Origin: Prevotella sp.
Lineage (GTDB): Bacteria; Bacteroidota; Bacteroidia; Bacteroidales; Bacteroidaceae
Length of the DNA stretch: 60,920 nucleotides
Reading direction: 5' to 3'
Assembly (NCBI GenBank): GCA_017470345.1
Contig: JAFUEP010000007.1
Location: 1 to 60,920 of the forward strand
The position numbers and the translations under genes are program-made. Below, one piece after another: positions 1 through 8,013 of this stretch. A model generated the notes under the pieces. The model made no database searches. It worked only from the letters and a program-made list of their open reading frames with translations, and was not told where the DNA came from. The first letter of the stretch is position 1, and each line of letters starts with the position of its first letter.

Positions 1-2
1 TC

Positions 3-134
3 AGGAACAAGCTCATCCACCTCGTGGTATCACTGGTCACCAACAACACGGACTACGAACAGGAACATGAGCTGCTCAGGATGAAAAGAAAGAGCGAACA
101 GAAAATGTCCGCTCCATTAGAATTTATTAACTAA
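3..134 (+). CDS. C-terminal fragment, possible IS110-like transposase
   Basis: An open frame runs from the window edge to a TAA at 132-134 and gives 43 residues that begin RNKLIHLVVSLV and end APLEFIN. The pattern of a basic residue, KLI, a hydrophobic stretch and then a Tyr/Glu-rich end resembles the C-terminus of IS110-family transposases, but the fragment is too short to be sure. The rest of the gene lies outside the window. It could equally be the tail of another protein. Confidence 0.35.
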   Translation, partial: RNKLIHLVVSLVTNNTDYEQEHELLRMKRKSEQKMSAPLEFIN

Positions 135-255
135 ATGCACTTGCAAATTTCCATAGGAAGCAAGGGGAGGGGTCGGTGGTGGGGTCTGTAACTTCTTCTT
201 CTTCTTCGCCCTGATCCCCGGGTCTGAAAAATCCTGACATTTGGCAAAATAGACA

Positions 256-340
256 AGGAAAAGCGGTGCTTCTCGGACAGAAAAGCACCGCTTCTTGATC
301 GAAAAAGCGGCACTTCTCGACGAAAGAAGTGCCGCTTTGC
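256..340. repeat. Type G palindromic repeat, copy 1
   Basis: Two consecutive hairpins are seen. The first pairs AAGCGGTGCTT (from 261) with AAGCACCGCTT. The second pairs AAAGCGGCACTTC (from 304) with GAAGTGCCGCTTT. The same half-sites recur near 12.6, 33.1 and 49.5 kb. The repeat lies between the 3' ends of two converging genes and may also end transcription. The rest of 135-410 shows no gene. Confidence 0.85.
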
Positions 341-410
341 TTTGAATTGAACTATAATCGTCTGATTATGAATCGCTTGTAATTTTAATTCAAAAGATTC
401 GGAAATAACT

Positions 411-1790
411 TTACATTTCTGACTTAAACTCTATCGCCAGCGACTGCGGAGCGAGGCGCTTGGGAAGGTGGACCGTCAGGCGCCCGTCGGCATCGGTGTG
501 ATACTTCAGCCGCTGACCTGTCGAGACGAGGCGCAGCGTGACGCCGCGGGTGGGCAGGTTGTGCGTCCACGTGAGCGATGTGGGCATGGGCTGGCCCTCC
601 GTGTGGCGGTAGAGGGCGTAGACGACGTGGCCGTCGGCGCTGCGGGTGAAGAAGATGTCGCCCTCCTGATAGTGGGGCGTGGGGCGCGTCTGATAGATGG
701 CGCGGCCGTTGGCCGTCAGCCACTGGCCGATCGAGTCGAGGCGCGCCGTGACCTCCGGCTGCAGCAGTCCCTCGGGCGTGGGCCCCACGCCGAGCACCAT
801 GTTGCCGCCCTTGGCCACGATCTCGATGAGCGTGCCGACGACGCGCGCGGCCGACTTCCAGCGGGGCCGCGCGACGTAGCCCCAGTCGTCGCTCAGGGGG
901 ATGCAGCTCTCCCAGGGGTGCGTGAGCTGGCGCTCGGGGATGGTGCGCTCGGGCGTCTGATAGTTCTCGTAGGGGCCGCGGATGGTGCGGTCGACGATGA
1001 GCAGTCCGGGCTGCAGCGAGCGGGCCATGCGGGCCAGTCCGGGCATGTCGATGTCCTGATGGTTCTCGGGATAGACCCATCCGCCGTCGAGCCAGAGGAT
1101 GTCGAGCGGACCGTAGCCCGACATGAGCTCGCGCACCTGGCGGTGGGTGAACTGCGTGAACTGCTGCCAGCGCCAGGGATACTGGCGGGTGTCGTAGGTC
1201 GTGTTGCGCCCGCGGTTGGGATAGACGTCCCACCAGTAGAGCTGCGAGTGCCAGTCGGGCTTCGAGAAGTAGGCGCCGGTCATGAAGCCGCGGTCGCGGA
1301 AGGCCGTGAAGACGTGGCGGGCGACGTCGCGGCGCGCATCGTCGCGGAAGGCATGGCGGGCGATGGTGAAGTCGGTCTCGCGGCTGTCCCAGAGGCAGAA
1401 GCCGTCGTGGTGCTTGGTGGTGAACAGCACGTAGCGCATGCCTGCGCGACGGCAGGCCTCGGCCCACTGCGAGGGGTCGAAGCGGGTGGGGCGGAACGTG
1501 TCGCAGAGGCCCCAGTACCACTGCTTATACTGCTCGTAGGTCTGCGTGGTGTCGCGCCGGATCCAGTTCTCGCAGGCGATGGACCACGACTCGACGATGC
1601 CGGCCTGGGCGTAGAGGCCCCAGTGGATGAGCACCCCGAACTTGAGGTCCTGCCACGTGCGGAGCTTCTGGAGGACAGCCTCGTCCGTCGGCCACACGTA
1701 GCCGTCGGCCTGCTCGACGACGTCGTCACGCTGGGCCGTGGCTGCCGTGGCAATCATGAGCGCGGCAATAATCATCAGTCTCCTGTTCAT
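411..1790 (-). CDS. Alpha-L-fucosidase, GH29, secreted
   Basis: This is a 459-residue glycoside hydrolase predicted to remove terminal alpha-L-fucose from glycans in the periplasm or outside the cell. The start at 1790 gives a clean signal peptide (MNRRLMIIAALMIATAATA). GH29 marks are HWG near 56-58, KHHDGF near 126-131 and the nucleophile region LWLDGGW with Asp about 235. No C-terminal carbohydrate-binding domain is evident. No SusC/SusD genes lie beside it, so the glycan target is unknown. An upstream in-frame extension runs through a palindromic repeat and is unlikely to be translated. The reading frame is intact. Confidence 0.93.
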   Translation of the reverse strand: MNRRLMIIAALMIATAATAQRDDVVEQADGYVWPTDEAVLQKLRTWQDLKFGVLIHWGLYAQAGIVESWSIACENWIRRDTTQTYEQYKQWYWGLCDTFRPTRFDPSQWAEACRRAGMRYVLFTTKHHDGFCLWDSRETDFTIARHAFRDDARRDVARHVFTAFRDRGFMTGAYFSKPDWHSQLYWWDVYPNRGRNTTYDTRQYPWRWQQFTQFTHRQVRELMSGYGPLDILWLDGGWVYPENHQDIDMPGLARMARSLQPGLLIVDRTIRGPYENYQTPERTIPERQLTHPWESCIPLSDDWGYVARPRWKSAARVVGTLIEIVAKGGNMVLGVGPTPEGLLQPEVTARLDSIGQWLTANGRAIYQTRPTPHYQEGDIFFTRSADGHVVYALYRHTEGQPMPTSLTWTHNLPTRGVTLRLVSTGQRLKYHTDADGRLTVHLPKRLAPQSLAIEFKSEM

Positions 1791-1823
1791 TTTTCTTATT
1801 AAGAATGAGAGGGTTATTATTCT

Positions 1824-1907
1824 ATCACGAATTAGAGAATTAGAGAATTTGCTGCGCACAGGGGCTTCTGCGGCGTGAGACAATTCTCTAATTCTCAAAT
1901 TCGTGAT
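1824..1907. repeat. Palindromic mini-element (GAATTA arms)
   Basis: The arm at 1824-1849 is a tandem of GAGAATTA-like units and is matched by its inverse at 1882-1907 (25 of 26 positions). The 32-base loop holds TGCTGCGCA and TGCGGCG. It fills the gap between the fucosidase start and the lutC stop. The CTGCGCA core is shared with the solo arm at 11955-12000. Confidence 0.85.
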
Positions 1908-1917
1908 AATAACAATG

Positions 1918-2499
1918 TCAGTCGGTCAGGACGACGGTGACGCTCCGGGCCGCTTGGGCACCCATGACGAGCACCTGGGCGATGTCGGCCGTCTTCGAGG
2001 GACCGCTGATGAACGTGCCGTAGCCGTAGTCGTTGAACTCCACGCGGCGGTAGGCCTCGTGCATGTTGTTGACAATCTCGGACTTAGGCAGCAGGATGAT
2101 CAGGTTCTCGGAGATGAACATGACGGCCTTCTCCTTCATCGTCTGCGGTATCCAGATGCAGCCGTTCTCAGCCACGCCGAAGACGCCGCGGATGACGCCC
2201 ACGTCGGTGCCGTTGAGGTCGCGGGCGCGCCCTACGGTGTCGGGGTTGCGCGTGGCGATGGTCACCTCCGGCAGGTTCGTGGCTATCTCCTTGGCCTCGG
2301 GGTAGAGGTCGCGGATGAGCGTGTTGATGTCGCGGTCGCCCATCTCGATGACCTTTCCGCCTACGTTCTGGCTCATGGTGATAAACTGTGCCAGCGGGTC
2401 TTGATAGGTGATGGCGCGTATGTCGCTCAGGTCGGGCATGTCGTACTTCTCGCGCACGTTAGCCCGGTATCTTTTCAGTATATCTTCCTTGTTGCTCAT
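1918..2499 (-). CDS. lutC: LUD-domain lactate utilization protein C
   Basis: This is a 193-residue LUD-family protein, the third subunit of the LutABC complex that oxidises L-lactate to pyruvate in the cytoplasm. The family pattern is visible in the GVIRGVFGVAENG segment followed by WIPQT. The start at 2499 (MSNKEDILKRYR) is preferred; the in-frame extension upstream reads through repeat sequence. It is transcribed after lutA and lutB but separated from lutB by an inserted four-helix-bundle gene and its flanking inverted repeats. Confidence 0.88.
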   Translation of the reverse strand: MSNKEDILKRYRANVREKYDMPDLSDIRAITYQDPLAQFITMSQNVGGKVIEMGDRDINTLIRDLYPEAKEIATNLPEVTIATRNPDTVGRARDLNGTDVGVIRGVFGVAENGCIWIPQTMKEKAVMFISENLIILLPKSEIVNNMHEAYRRVEFNDYGYGTFISGPSKTADIAQVLVMGAQAARSVTVVLTD

Positions 2500-2510
2500 A
2501 ATAATTAAGG

Positions 2511-2980
2511 TAAGAGTGAATAGTGAAAAGTGAAAAATTTGCTTCCGCTTTTCCTTCTTCACTACTTTTCGTTATTCTTCTTTGTCGTTTTTATTGAGGC
2601 AATCAGCAGAGCAAGTATCTCTTGACAATCATTTGTCATGCTCTCGAATTCCTGTTCATTGATATATTCAGTATCTTTAAGAATACTGAGCCAGTAGAGG
2701 GTCTCGTTGCATTCTTTCAGTGAAACATGAAGCTTGTTGATAAAATCTGCCGGGCTCTGCGCGAATGTCGCTTCACTGACCAATGCGCCTATTGCTGTTC
2801 CTGAGCGGAACACCTGATTGAGCATGCCATATTCTTTAGGACTGCATTTGATGAACTTCACCATTCGTACAATCCTAACGGCGAAAAGATAGCTCTTCCT
2901 CGTTAATGGCGAACTGTTTTGTTGTAGATAGGACATCGCGGCGGTAGCAAATTTTTCACTTTTCACTTTTCACTATTCCC
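2511..2980. mobile_element. Inverted-repeat element carrying a four-helix-bundle gene
   Basis: The left arm (2520-2547) is made of AGTGAAA-type units ending in TTTGCTTCCGC. The right arm (2941-2975) is its inverse, ending GCGGTAGCAAA on the outer side of the cargo. The cargo is a gene of the S23/IVP four-helix family. The element sits inside the lut operon; its right arm supplies the last codons and stop of lutB. Calling it mobile is an inference from the structure and from similar arms elsewhere in the window. Confidence 0.6.
2562..2936 (-). CDS. Four-helix-bundle protein (S23/IVP family)
   Basis: This is a 124-residue helical protein of the family known from 23S rRNA intervening sequences and from the Avd accessory protein of diversity-generating retroelements. 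The conserved core is visible: FAVRIV, then QVFRSGTAIGALVSEA, then FINKLHVSLKECNETLYWL. An in-frame start at 2966 would add ten residues encoded by the right repeat arm; the ATG at 2936 just inside the core is preferred. It lies within the lut operon in the same direction and is probably co-transcribed. It is roughly half identical to the frameshifted copy at 55.4 kb. Its molecular role is unknown; nucleic acid binding is the usual suggestion for the family. Confidence 0.85.
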   Translation of the reverse strand: MSYLQQNSSPLTRKSYLFAVRIVRMVKFIKCSPKEYGMLNQVFRSGTAIGALVSEATFAQSPADFINKLHVSLKECNETLYWLSILKDTEYINEQEFESMTNDCQEILALLIASIKTTKKNNEK

Positions 2981-4335
2981 TTAACTACCTCATGGAACGG
3001 TTTTTGGGGGAACTTGAACATCTCGTGGCCCTCCGCCCAGGGGTTCATCTTCATGTTCATCAGGAACGGCGGGATGATGTTGGCCAGGGGCGAGACGGCC
3101 GTGGCAGCCTTGTAGACGGCGGGCGAGCCGAAGAGCACCGACATGCCGCGGCACATCAGCTTCTTCTCGGGGTTGGCCGTGCCGAAGGAGTCGAGCTGCT
3201 GGCGCCACTTGTAGACCTGTTCGCCGAGGTCGATCTTGACGGGGCAGACCGTCTGGCAGCTCAGGCAGAGCGTGCAGGCCGAGACGTTGCCCGAATGGGC
3301 TTGGGGCGAGCGCAGCATGCCCAGGTTGATGCCCACGGGGCCGGGGATGAAGTAGCTGTAGGAGTAGCCGCCCGAACGGCGGTAGACGGGACACGTGTTC
3401 ATGCACGAGCCGCAGCGGATGCACTTGAGCACCTCCCAGTGGTCTGCGTTGCCGATCCACTCGGAGCGGCCGTTGTCGACGAGGACGATGTGCATCTCGT
3501 GGGCTGTGGGGCGCGCCTTGCGGAAGTGCGAGGTATAGGTCGTCGTGGGCTGGCCCGTGCCGGCGCGGCAGAGCATGCGCTGGAAGACGGCCAGACAGTC
3601 GTAGTTGGGTATGACCTTCTCCAGTCCGATGGCGGCGATGTGGAGCTTGGGACACGAGGTCGACATGTCGGCATTGCCCTCGTTGGTGCATACGACGATG
3701 TCGCCCGTCTCGGCGATGCCGAAGTTGACGCCCGTCATGCCGGCGTCGGCCGTGAGAAACTCGTTGCGCAGCGACAGTCGGGCACGGTAGGTCAGGAAGG
3801 TGGGGTCGTGGTTGCCCTTCTCGTTGGAGATGCCCTTCTCCTCGAAGAGCTCGCCGACGTCATCGTGGTTGAGGTGGATGGCGGGCATGACGATATGGCT
3901 GGGCTTCTGGCCCTTCAGCTGGATGATGCGCTCGCCGAGGTCGGTCTCGACGACCTCGATGCCGCGCTCCTCGAGGTAGGGGTTCATCTCGCACTCCTCG
4001 GTGAGCATCGACTTCGACTTCACCATCTTCTTCACGCCGTGCTGGCGGAGGATGCCGTAGACAATCTCGTTGAACTCCAGGGCGTCCTTGGCCCAGTGGA
4101 CGATGACGCCGTTCTTCTCGGCGTTGGCAGCAAACTGCTCGAGGTATTCGTCCAGGTGGGTGATGGTGTGGCGCTTGATGGCCGAGGCCTTCTCGCGCAG
4201 TTGTTCCCACTCGTCGAGCCCCATGGCCATGTTGTCGCGCTTGGTGCGGACGGCCCAGAACGTGGCGTCGTGCCACTTGGCGTAGGTCTGGTTCTTCAGA
4301 AACTCCTTCGCCGCTTTGCTATGCTGTGTACTCAT
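2956..4335 (-). CDS. lutB: Lactate oxidation iron-sulfur protein LutB
   Basis: This is a 459-residue subunit of the LutABC L-lactate dehydrogenase complex. An N-terminal LUD domain is followed by two 4Fe-4S motifs, CIRCGSCMNTCP and CTLCLSCQTVCP. The start overlaps the lutA stop by four bases (ATGA), indicating translational coupling. The last residues (VKSEK) and the stop codon lie inside the AGTGAAA-type repeat arm, so the native C-terminus was probably replaced when the repeat arrived. The catalytic part is unaffected. Confidence 0.93.
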   Translation of the reverse strand: MSTQHSKAAKEFLKNQTYAKWHDATFWAVRTKRDNMAMGLDEWEQLREKASAIKRHTITHLDEYLEQFAANAEKNGVIVHWAKDALEFNEIVYGILRQHGVKKMVKSKSMLTEECEMNPYLEERGIEVVETDLGERIIQLKGQKPSHIVMPAIHLNHDDVGELFEEKGISNEKGNHDPTFLTYRARLSLRNEFLTADAGMTGVNFGIAETGDIVVCTNEGNADMSTSCPKLHIAAIGLEKVIPNYDCLAVFQRMLCRAGTGQPTTTYTSHFRKARPTAHEMHIVLVDNGRSEWIGNADHWEVLKCIRCGSCMNTCPVYRRSGGYSYSYFIPGPVGINLGMLRSPQAHSGNVSACTLCLSCQTVCPVKIDLGEQVYKWRQQLDSFGTANPEKKLMCRGMSVLFGSPAVYKAATAVSPLANIIPPFLMNMKMNPWAEGHEMFKFPQKPFHEVVKGIVKSEK

Positions 4336-5069
4336 AATCCTGCTGCTAATATTTCTACAACGTGCTTAAACTCAATCTTCAGGCCTTGCTTGCGGGCCAC
4401 GCCGGCCATGTGCATCAGGCATGAGCAGTCAGGGCCGGTGACGTATTCGGCACCCGTCTGGATGTGGCGCTCCACCTTGTCGCGACCCATCTGGGCCGAG
4501 ACGGCGGTCTCCTCGACGGCGAACATGCCGCCGAAGCCGCAGCACTCGTCGGGCCGCTCGGGCTCGACGACCTCGCAGCCGTCGACCAGGCTGAGCAGGT
4601 CCTTGATCTTGTTGAACTTGTCGACGTGCTGCTCCGAGGGCGACGACAGGCCCAGCTCGCGCACGCCGTGGCACGAGTTGTGCAGGCTCACCTTGTGGGG
4701 GAACGTGCCCAGCGGATGGTCGACGCGGACCACGTCGTGGAGGAACTCGACGACGTCCATGCACTTCGCGGCCGTCTCGCAGCGCATCTTGCCCTTGAGT
4801 AGCCGCGGATAGTTGACGCGGACGAAGGCCGTGCAGCTCACTGACGGCGCCACGACATAGTCGAAGCCCTTGAACTTCTCCTCGAACTTCTCGGCCAGGG
4901 GCACGGCCTGGCTCTCGAAGCCGGCGTTGCCCATGGGCTGTCCGCAGCACGTCTGGTTCTCTGGATAGGTCACGTCGATGCCCAGATGGCGCAGCAGCTT
5001 ATACGTGGCCACGCCGACCTCCGGGAAGACAGCATCGACATAACAGGGAATGAACAGTCCTACTTTCAT
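4332..5069 (-). CDS. lutA: Lactate oxidation protein LutA (CCG domains)
   Basis: This is a 245-residue cytoplasmic protein with two cysteine-rich CCG modules, seen as CCGQPMGN near 35 and CCGFGGMF near 195, typical of LutA/GlcF-type subunits that bind iron-sulfur or heterodisulfide-like centres. It is the first gene of lutABC and is divergent from the lactate permease, so uptake and oxidation are probably co-regulated. The start at 5069 (MKVGLFIPC) matches the family; a long upstream in-frame extension is antisense to the permease and is not real. Confidence 0.93.
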   Translation of the reverse strand: MKVGLFIPCYVDAVFPEVGVATYKLLRHLGIDVTYPENQTCCGQPMGNAGFESQAVPLAEKFEEKFKGFDYVVAPSVSCTAFVRVNYPRLLKGKMRCETAAKCMDVVEFLHDVVRVDHPLGTFPHKVSLHNSCHGVRELGLSSPSEQHVDKFNKIKDLLSLVDGCEVVEPERPDECCGFGGMFAVEETAVSAQMGRDKVERHIQTGAEYVTGPDCSCLMHMAGVARKQGLKIEFKHVVEILAAGL

Positions 5070-5130
5070 AAGTATTCTTTTTAGATTAGTAATAATGTCA
5101 AATGTTTCAGGTCTTAGGCTTTTTGCCTTG

Positions 5131-5138
5131 CAAATATA
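5131..5138 (-). promoter_or_regulatory. Likely -7 box of lutABC
   Basis: On the minus strand this reads TATATTTG, a match to the Bacteroidetes TAnnTTTG box, 62 bases ahead of the lutA start. A -33 TTG at the normal distance is not clear. Confidence 0.5.
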
Positions 5139-5213
5139 AAAAAAAACTGTTACAGAGAGCCGCAATGGCGGTTTTAATTCTTCGGAATTATGTTTTTTTA
5201 ATACTGCAAGCAC

Positions 5214-5242
5214 TTGTGTGTCGCTTATTTGTCGTATATTTG
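5214..5242 (+). promoter_or_regulatory. Promoter of the lactate permease
   Basis: TTG at 5214-5216 and TATATTTG at 5235-5242 are separated by 18 bases, matching the -33/-7 pattern. The ATG follows at 5280. The divergent lutABC box lies about 75 bases away, leaving a shared regulatory space with no obvious operator that I can name. Confidence 0.6.
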
Positions 5243-5279
5243 CAAGCAAATTACTAACCTCAAAATCTTTTAGCAATCT

Positions 5280-6836
5280 ATGACTGTCATCGTATCCGTC
5301 ATTCCTATCCTCCTGCTTTTCGTGTTGATGCTCGGACTGAAGATGCCCGGCCACAAGAGTGCGCTCATCTCGCTCGTCGTCACGGCCCTGCTGGCCCTTT
5401 TCGCGGCTCCGGCGCTGCACATGCTGCCTGAGCAGCTGGCCGGGGCTCCGATAGCGGGCGTGGTGGGCTGGTCGTTCGTCGAAGGAGCTCTGAAGGCCGT
5501 CTTTCCTATCCTTATTATTATATTGATGGCCATCTACAGCTATAACATCCTGGTGGAGTCGAAGCAGATTGAGGTCATCAAGCAGCAGTTCACCTCGTTC
5601 ACCGACGACCGCGGCGTGCTGGTCCTGATGCTCGTCTGGGGTTTTGGCGGACTGCTCGAGGGCATGGCCGGCTTCGGCACGGCCGTGGCCATCCCGGCCG
5701 CCATCCTCATCGGCCTGGGCTTCAAGCCGATGTTCTCGGCTTTGGTGGCCCTCATCGGCAACACCGTGGCCACGGGCTTCGGAGCTGTCGGCGTGCCCGT
5801 GACGACGCTGTGCAACGAGGTGGCGCCGGGCGGTGCGGCCTCGCCCGAGGCTATCCGCGAGATCTCGGCCTTCGCCGTGATCCAGCTGTCGCCCCTCTTC
5901 GTGCTGCTGCCCTTCATCATCCTGTGGCTGACCGACAAGAAGGCCTGGCGCAAGAACATCACGCTCGCCCTCTGGGTCGGATTGGTCAGCGTGGGCGTGC
6001 AGTATGTCTGCGCCCGCTATCTGGGAGCCGAGACGCCGGCCATCATCGGGTCGGTGGCGGCCATCGTGGCCATCATCATCTACACCAAGCTCTTCGTGCG
6101 CCGCAAGCAGAAAGATGAGCATGCGCGCCACTACACGATGAGCGAGACCTTCCGCGCCTGGAGCGTATACCTCTTCATCCTCATCTTCATCCTGGTCAGC
6201 GGTGCACTGTGCCCGCCCGTCAACCAGTTCCTCAAGAGTCATCTCGTCTCGCAGGTCCCCCTGCCCGTCATCGGCACGACGTTCAAGTTCGGGTGGATAT
6301 CGAATGCCGGACTGATGCTCTTCCTCGGCGCGACGATCGGCGGACTGATCCAGGGGCTGTCGCTGCGCCGGCTCATGGTCGTGCTGGCCCGCACGGTGGT
6401 CAATCTGAAGAACACGGTGGTCACGATCATCTCGCTCATTGCCATGGCCTCCATCATGAACTACTGCGGCATGATCGGCGCCATCGCCACCGGGCTGGTG
6501 GCCGTCACGGGCCAGTTCTATCCCTTCTTTGCACCGCTCATCGGCGCCATCGGCACCTTCGTGACGGGCAGCGACACGTCGTCGAACATCCTCTTTGCCA
6601 AGTTGCAGGCCAACGTGGCCGGACAGCTGGGCTATGCGCCCGGTTCGGAGACCAACTGGCTCGTGGCGGCCAATACGACGGGCGCCACCGGCGGCAAGAT
6701 GATCTCGCCGCAGTCGATAGCCATTGCCACCGCCTCGTGCGACATGCAGGGCAAGGACGGCGAGATCCTGCGCTCGGCCCTGCCGTATGCCGTGCTCTAC
6801 ATCGTCCTGGGCGGCCTGATGGTGCTGCTTGGATAA
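5280..6836 (+). CDS. lctP: L-lactate permease (LctP/LutP family)
   Basis: This is a 518-residue inner-membrane carrier with about 12-14 hydrophobic segments. It belongs to the lactate permease family that imports L-lactate (and often glycolate) with protons. Conserved segments such as GGLLEGMAGFGTAVAIPA (near 122) and the C-terminal TGATGGKMISPQS region are present. It is divergent from lutABC, which supports lactate as the substrate. Length is close to the usual 530-550. A strong hairpin terminator follows directly. Confidence 0.93.
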   Translation: MTVIVSVIPILLLFVLMLGLKMPGHKSALISLVVTALLALFAAPALHMLPEQLAGAPIAGVVGWSFVEGALKAVFPILIIILMAIYSYNILVESKQIEVIKQQFTSFTDDRGVLVLMLVWGFGGLLEGMAGFGTAVAIPAAILIGLGFKPMFSALVALIGNTVATGFGAVGVPVTTLCNEVAPGGAASPEAIREISAFAVIQLSPLFVLLPFIILWLTDKKAWRKNITLALWVGLVSVGVQYVCARYLGAETPAIIGSVAAIVAIIIYTKLFVRRKQKDEHARHYTMSETFRAWSVYLFILIFILVSGALCPPVNQFLKSHLVSQVPLPVIGTTFKFGWISNAGLMLFLGATIGGLIQGLSLRRLMVVLARTVVNLKNTVVTIISLIAMASIMNYCGMIGAIATGLVAVTGQFYPFFAPLIGAIGTFVTGSDTSSNILFAKLQANVAGQLGYAPGSETNWLVAANTTGATGGKMISPQSIAIATASCDMQGKDGEILRSALPYAVLYIVLGGLMVLLG

Positions 6837-6855
6837 CCCCCAATGCCATAAAGCA

Positions 6856-6900
6856 AAAGCGCCGGCGGAGCGAATCCTGCCGGCGCTTTATTCATTTTTT
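6856..6900 (+). terminator. Rho-independent terminator after lctP
   Basis: The perfect 11 bp stem AAAGCGCCGGC (6856-6866) pairs with GCCGGCGCTTT (6879-6889) and is followed by a T-rich run to 6900. Confidence 0.88.
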
Positions 6901-6972
6901 GCTGGTTTGTTAGTCTTTATTCGTAATTTTTGCTTATCTTTGTGGCGACATTCATTATAATCACAAAGTATC

Positions 6973-8013
6973 ATGACACTGAAAGAACGTTACAGGGCGA
7001 TTCAGGCGTGGCAGCGGGAGACACCGATCAACTACAGCCTGAAGTCCACGGAGACCTTCCATTGCGCCAACTGCGGCCATGACTTCACAGGCAACTTCTG
7101 TCCCTACTGCTCGCAGAAGGCGGGCACGGGGCGAATGACATGGCAGAGCGTCTGGCGGGGCGTCATGGACATCTGGGCCATGGGCGGCCGGTCGATGCCA
7201 TACTCCATCTTCCAGCTGATGGCCCGCCCGGGCTACTTCATCGCCGACTACATCCGCGGCAAGCACATGACCAGCTTCCCGCCGGTGAAGATGCTGTTCG
7301 TGATGGCCGTCATCGTGGGCATCATCGAGCATTGGTGCTTCCCCGAGACTGCCACGCCGCAAGTCTCGGCGGTCGTTTCAAACACTGATGACGACGTCCT
7401 GACAAGTGTCGTCCGGTCGTGTGCAGATTGGTTGGATCAGAACAAGGGATGGGGTATGCTGATGCGCGGCGTGCTGTTCATCCTGCCGACGTGGCTGCTC
7501 TTCCGCCATGCCCCGCGGCTGCCTTACCATACGTTGCCCGAGGGCTTCTTCATCCAGGTGTTCCTGGGCATTCAGATTCTTTTGCTCACTTTTCTCTCCA
7601 ACTTCACAGGGATTTTCTCGACCCTCTCGCTCCTCTACATTGTCTATACCTACAGCCAGCTGTTCGGCTATGGCCTCTGGGGCACGCTGTGGCGGTTGGG
7701 CGTTCTGGGAGCGGTCTCAGTGCTGGCTGTGATTGCGGTCCTCGTCTTGGCAATCGTCACCTTCATTCCTGATAAGATATTTACTGAAGAAAAAAACATT
7801 TCAGAGACGTTGTGGATCGTCGTGGCGATGGCGGCCGGCATAGTCGTGCTGCTCGTCGGAAGCTATTACATAGGGCGGCATGGCATGCATATGCGCCAGC
7901 TGATGGAGCAGGCGGCGCAGCGGAAAGCGGCGAGTGATGCTGGCGCATCTTCAGATGCTCAGGTTAATCAGCCGGAGGAAACGCTCAGCGACTCAGCCAT
8001 GAGCGCGGATTGA
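6973..8013 (+). CDS. DUF3667 zinc-ribbon membrane protein
   Basis: This is a 346-residue protein with an N-terminal zinc ribbon (CANCGHDF, then CPYCSQK, residues about 31-50) followed by four or five membrane segments and a polar tail. The arrangement matches DUF3667, a common Bacteroidetes family without an assigned function. A TATCTTTG box at 6935-6942 is a possible -7 element. The 3' end overlaps the convergent EnvC-like gene by 29 bases. Confidence 0.8.
   Translation: MTLKERYRAIQAWQRETPINYSLKSTETFHCANCGHDFTGNFCPYCSQKAGTGRMTWQSVWRGVMDIWAMGGRSMPYSIFQLMARPGYFIADYIRGKHMTSFPPVKMLFVMAVIVGIIEHWCFPETATPQVSAVVSNTDDDVLTSVVRSCADWLDQNKGWGMLMRGVLFILPTWLLFRHAPRLPYHTLPEGFFIQVFLGIQILLLTFLSNFTGIFSTLSLLYIVYTYSQLFGYGLWGTLWRLGVLGAVSVLAVIAVLVLAIVTFIPDKIFTEEKNISETLWIVVAMAAGIVVLLVGSYYIGRHGMHMRQLMEQAAQRKAASDAGASSDAQVNQPEETLSDSAMSAD

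Noticed and set aside
256-340. Repeated palindromes as a CRISPR array
   Set aside because: Units are not regularly spaced, spacers are of different and very short lengths, and no cas genes are present.
2511-2980. A true 23S rRNA intervening sequence
   Set aside because: The gene family matches, but no rRNA gene is present; it is inserted between lutB and lutC.
2992-4812. Long plus-strand frame opposite lutB and lutA
   Set aside because: Antisense to lutB and lutA with intact Fe-S motifs; composition typical of a shadow frame (rich in Val, Ala, Leu, Arg and Asp).
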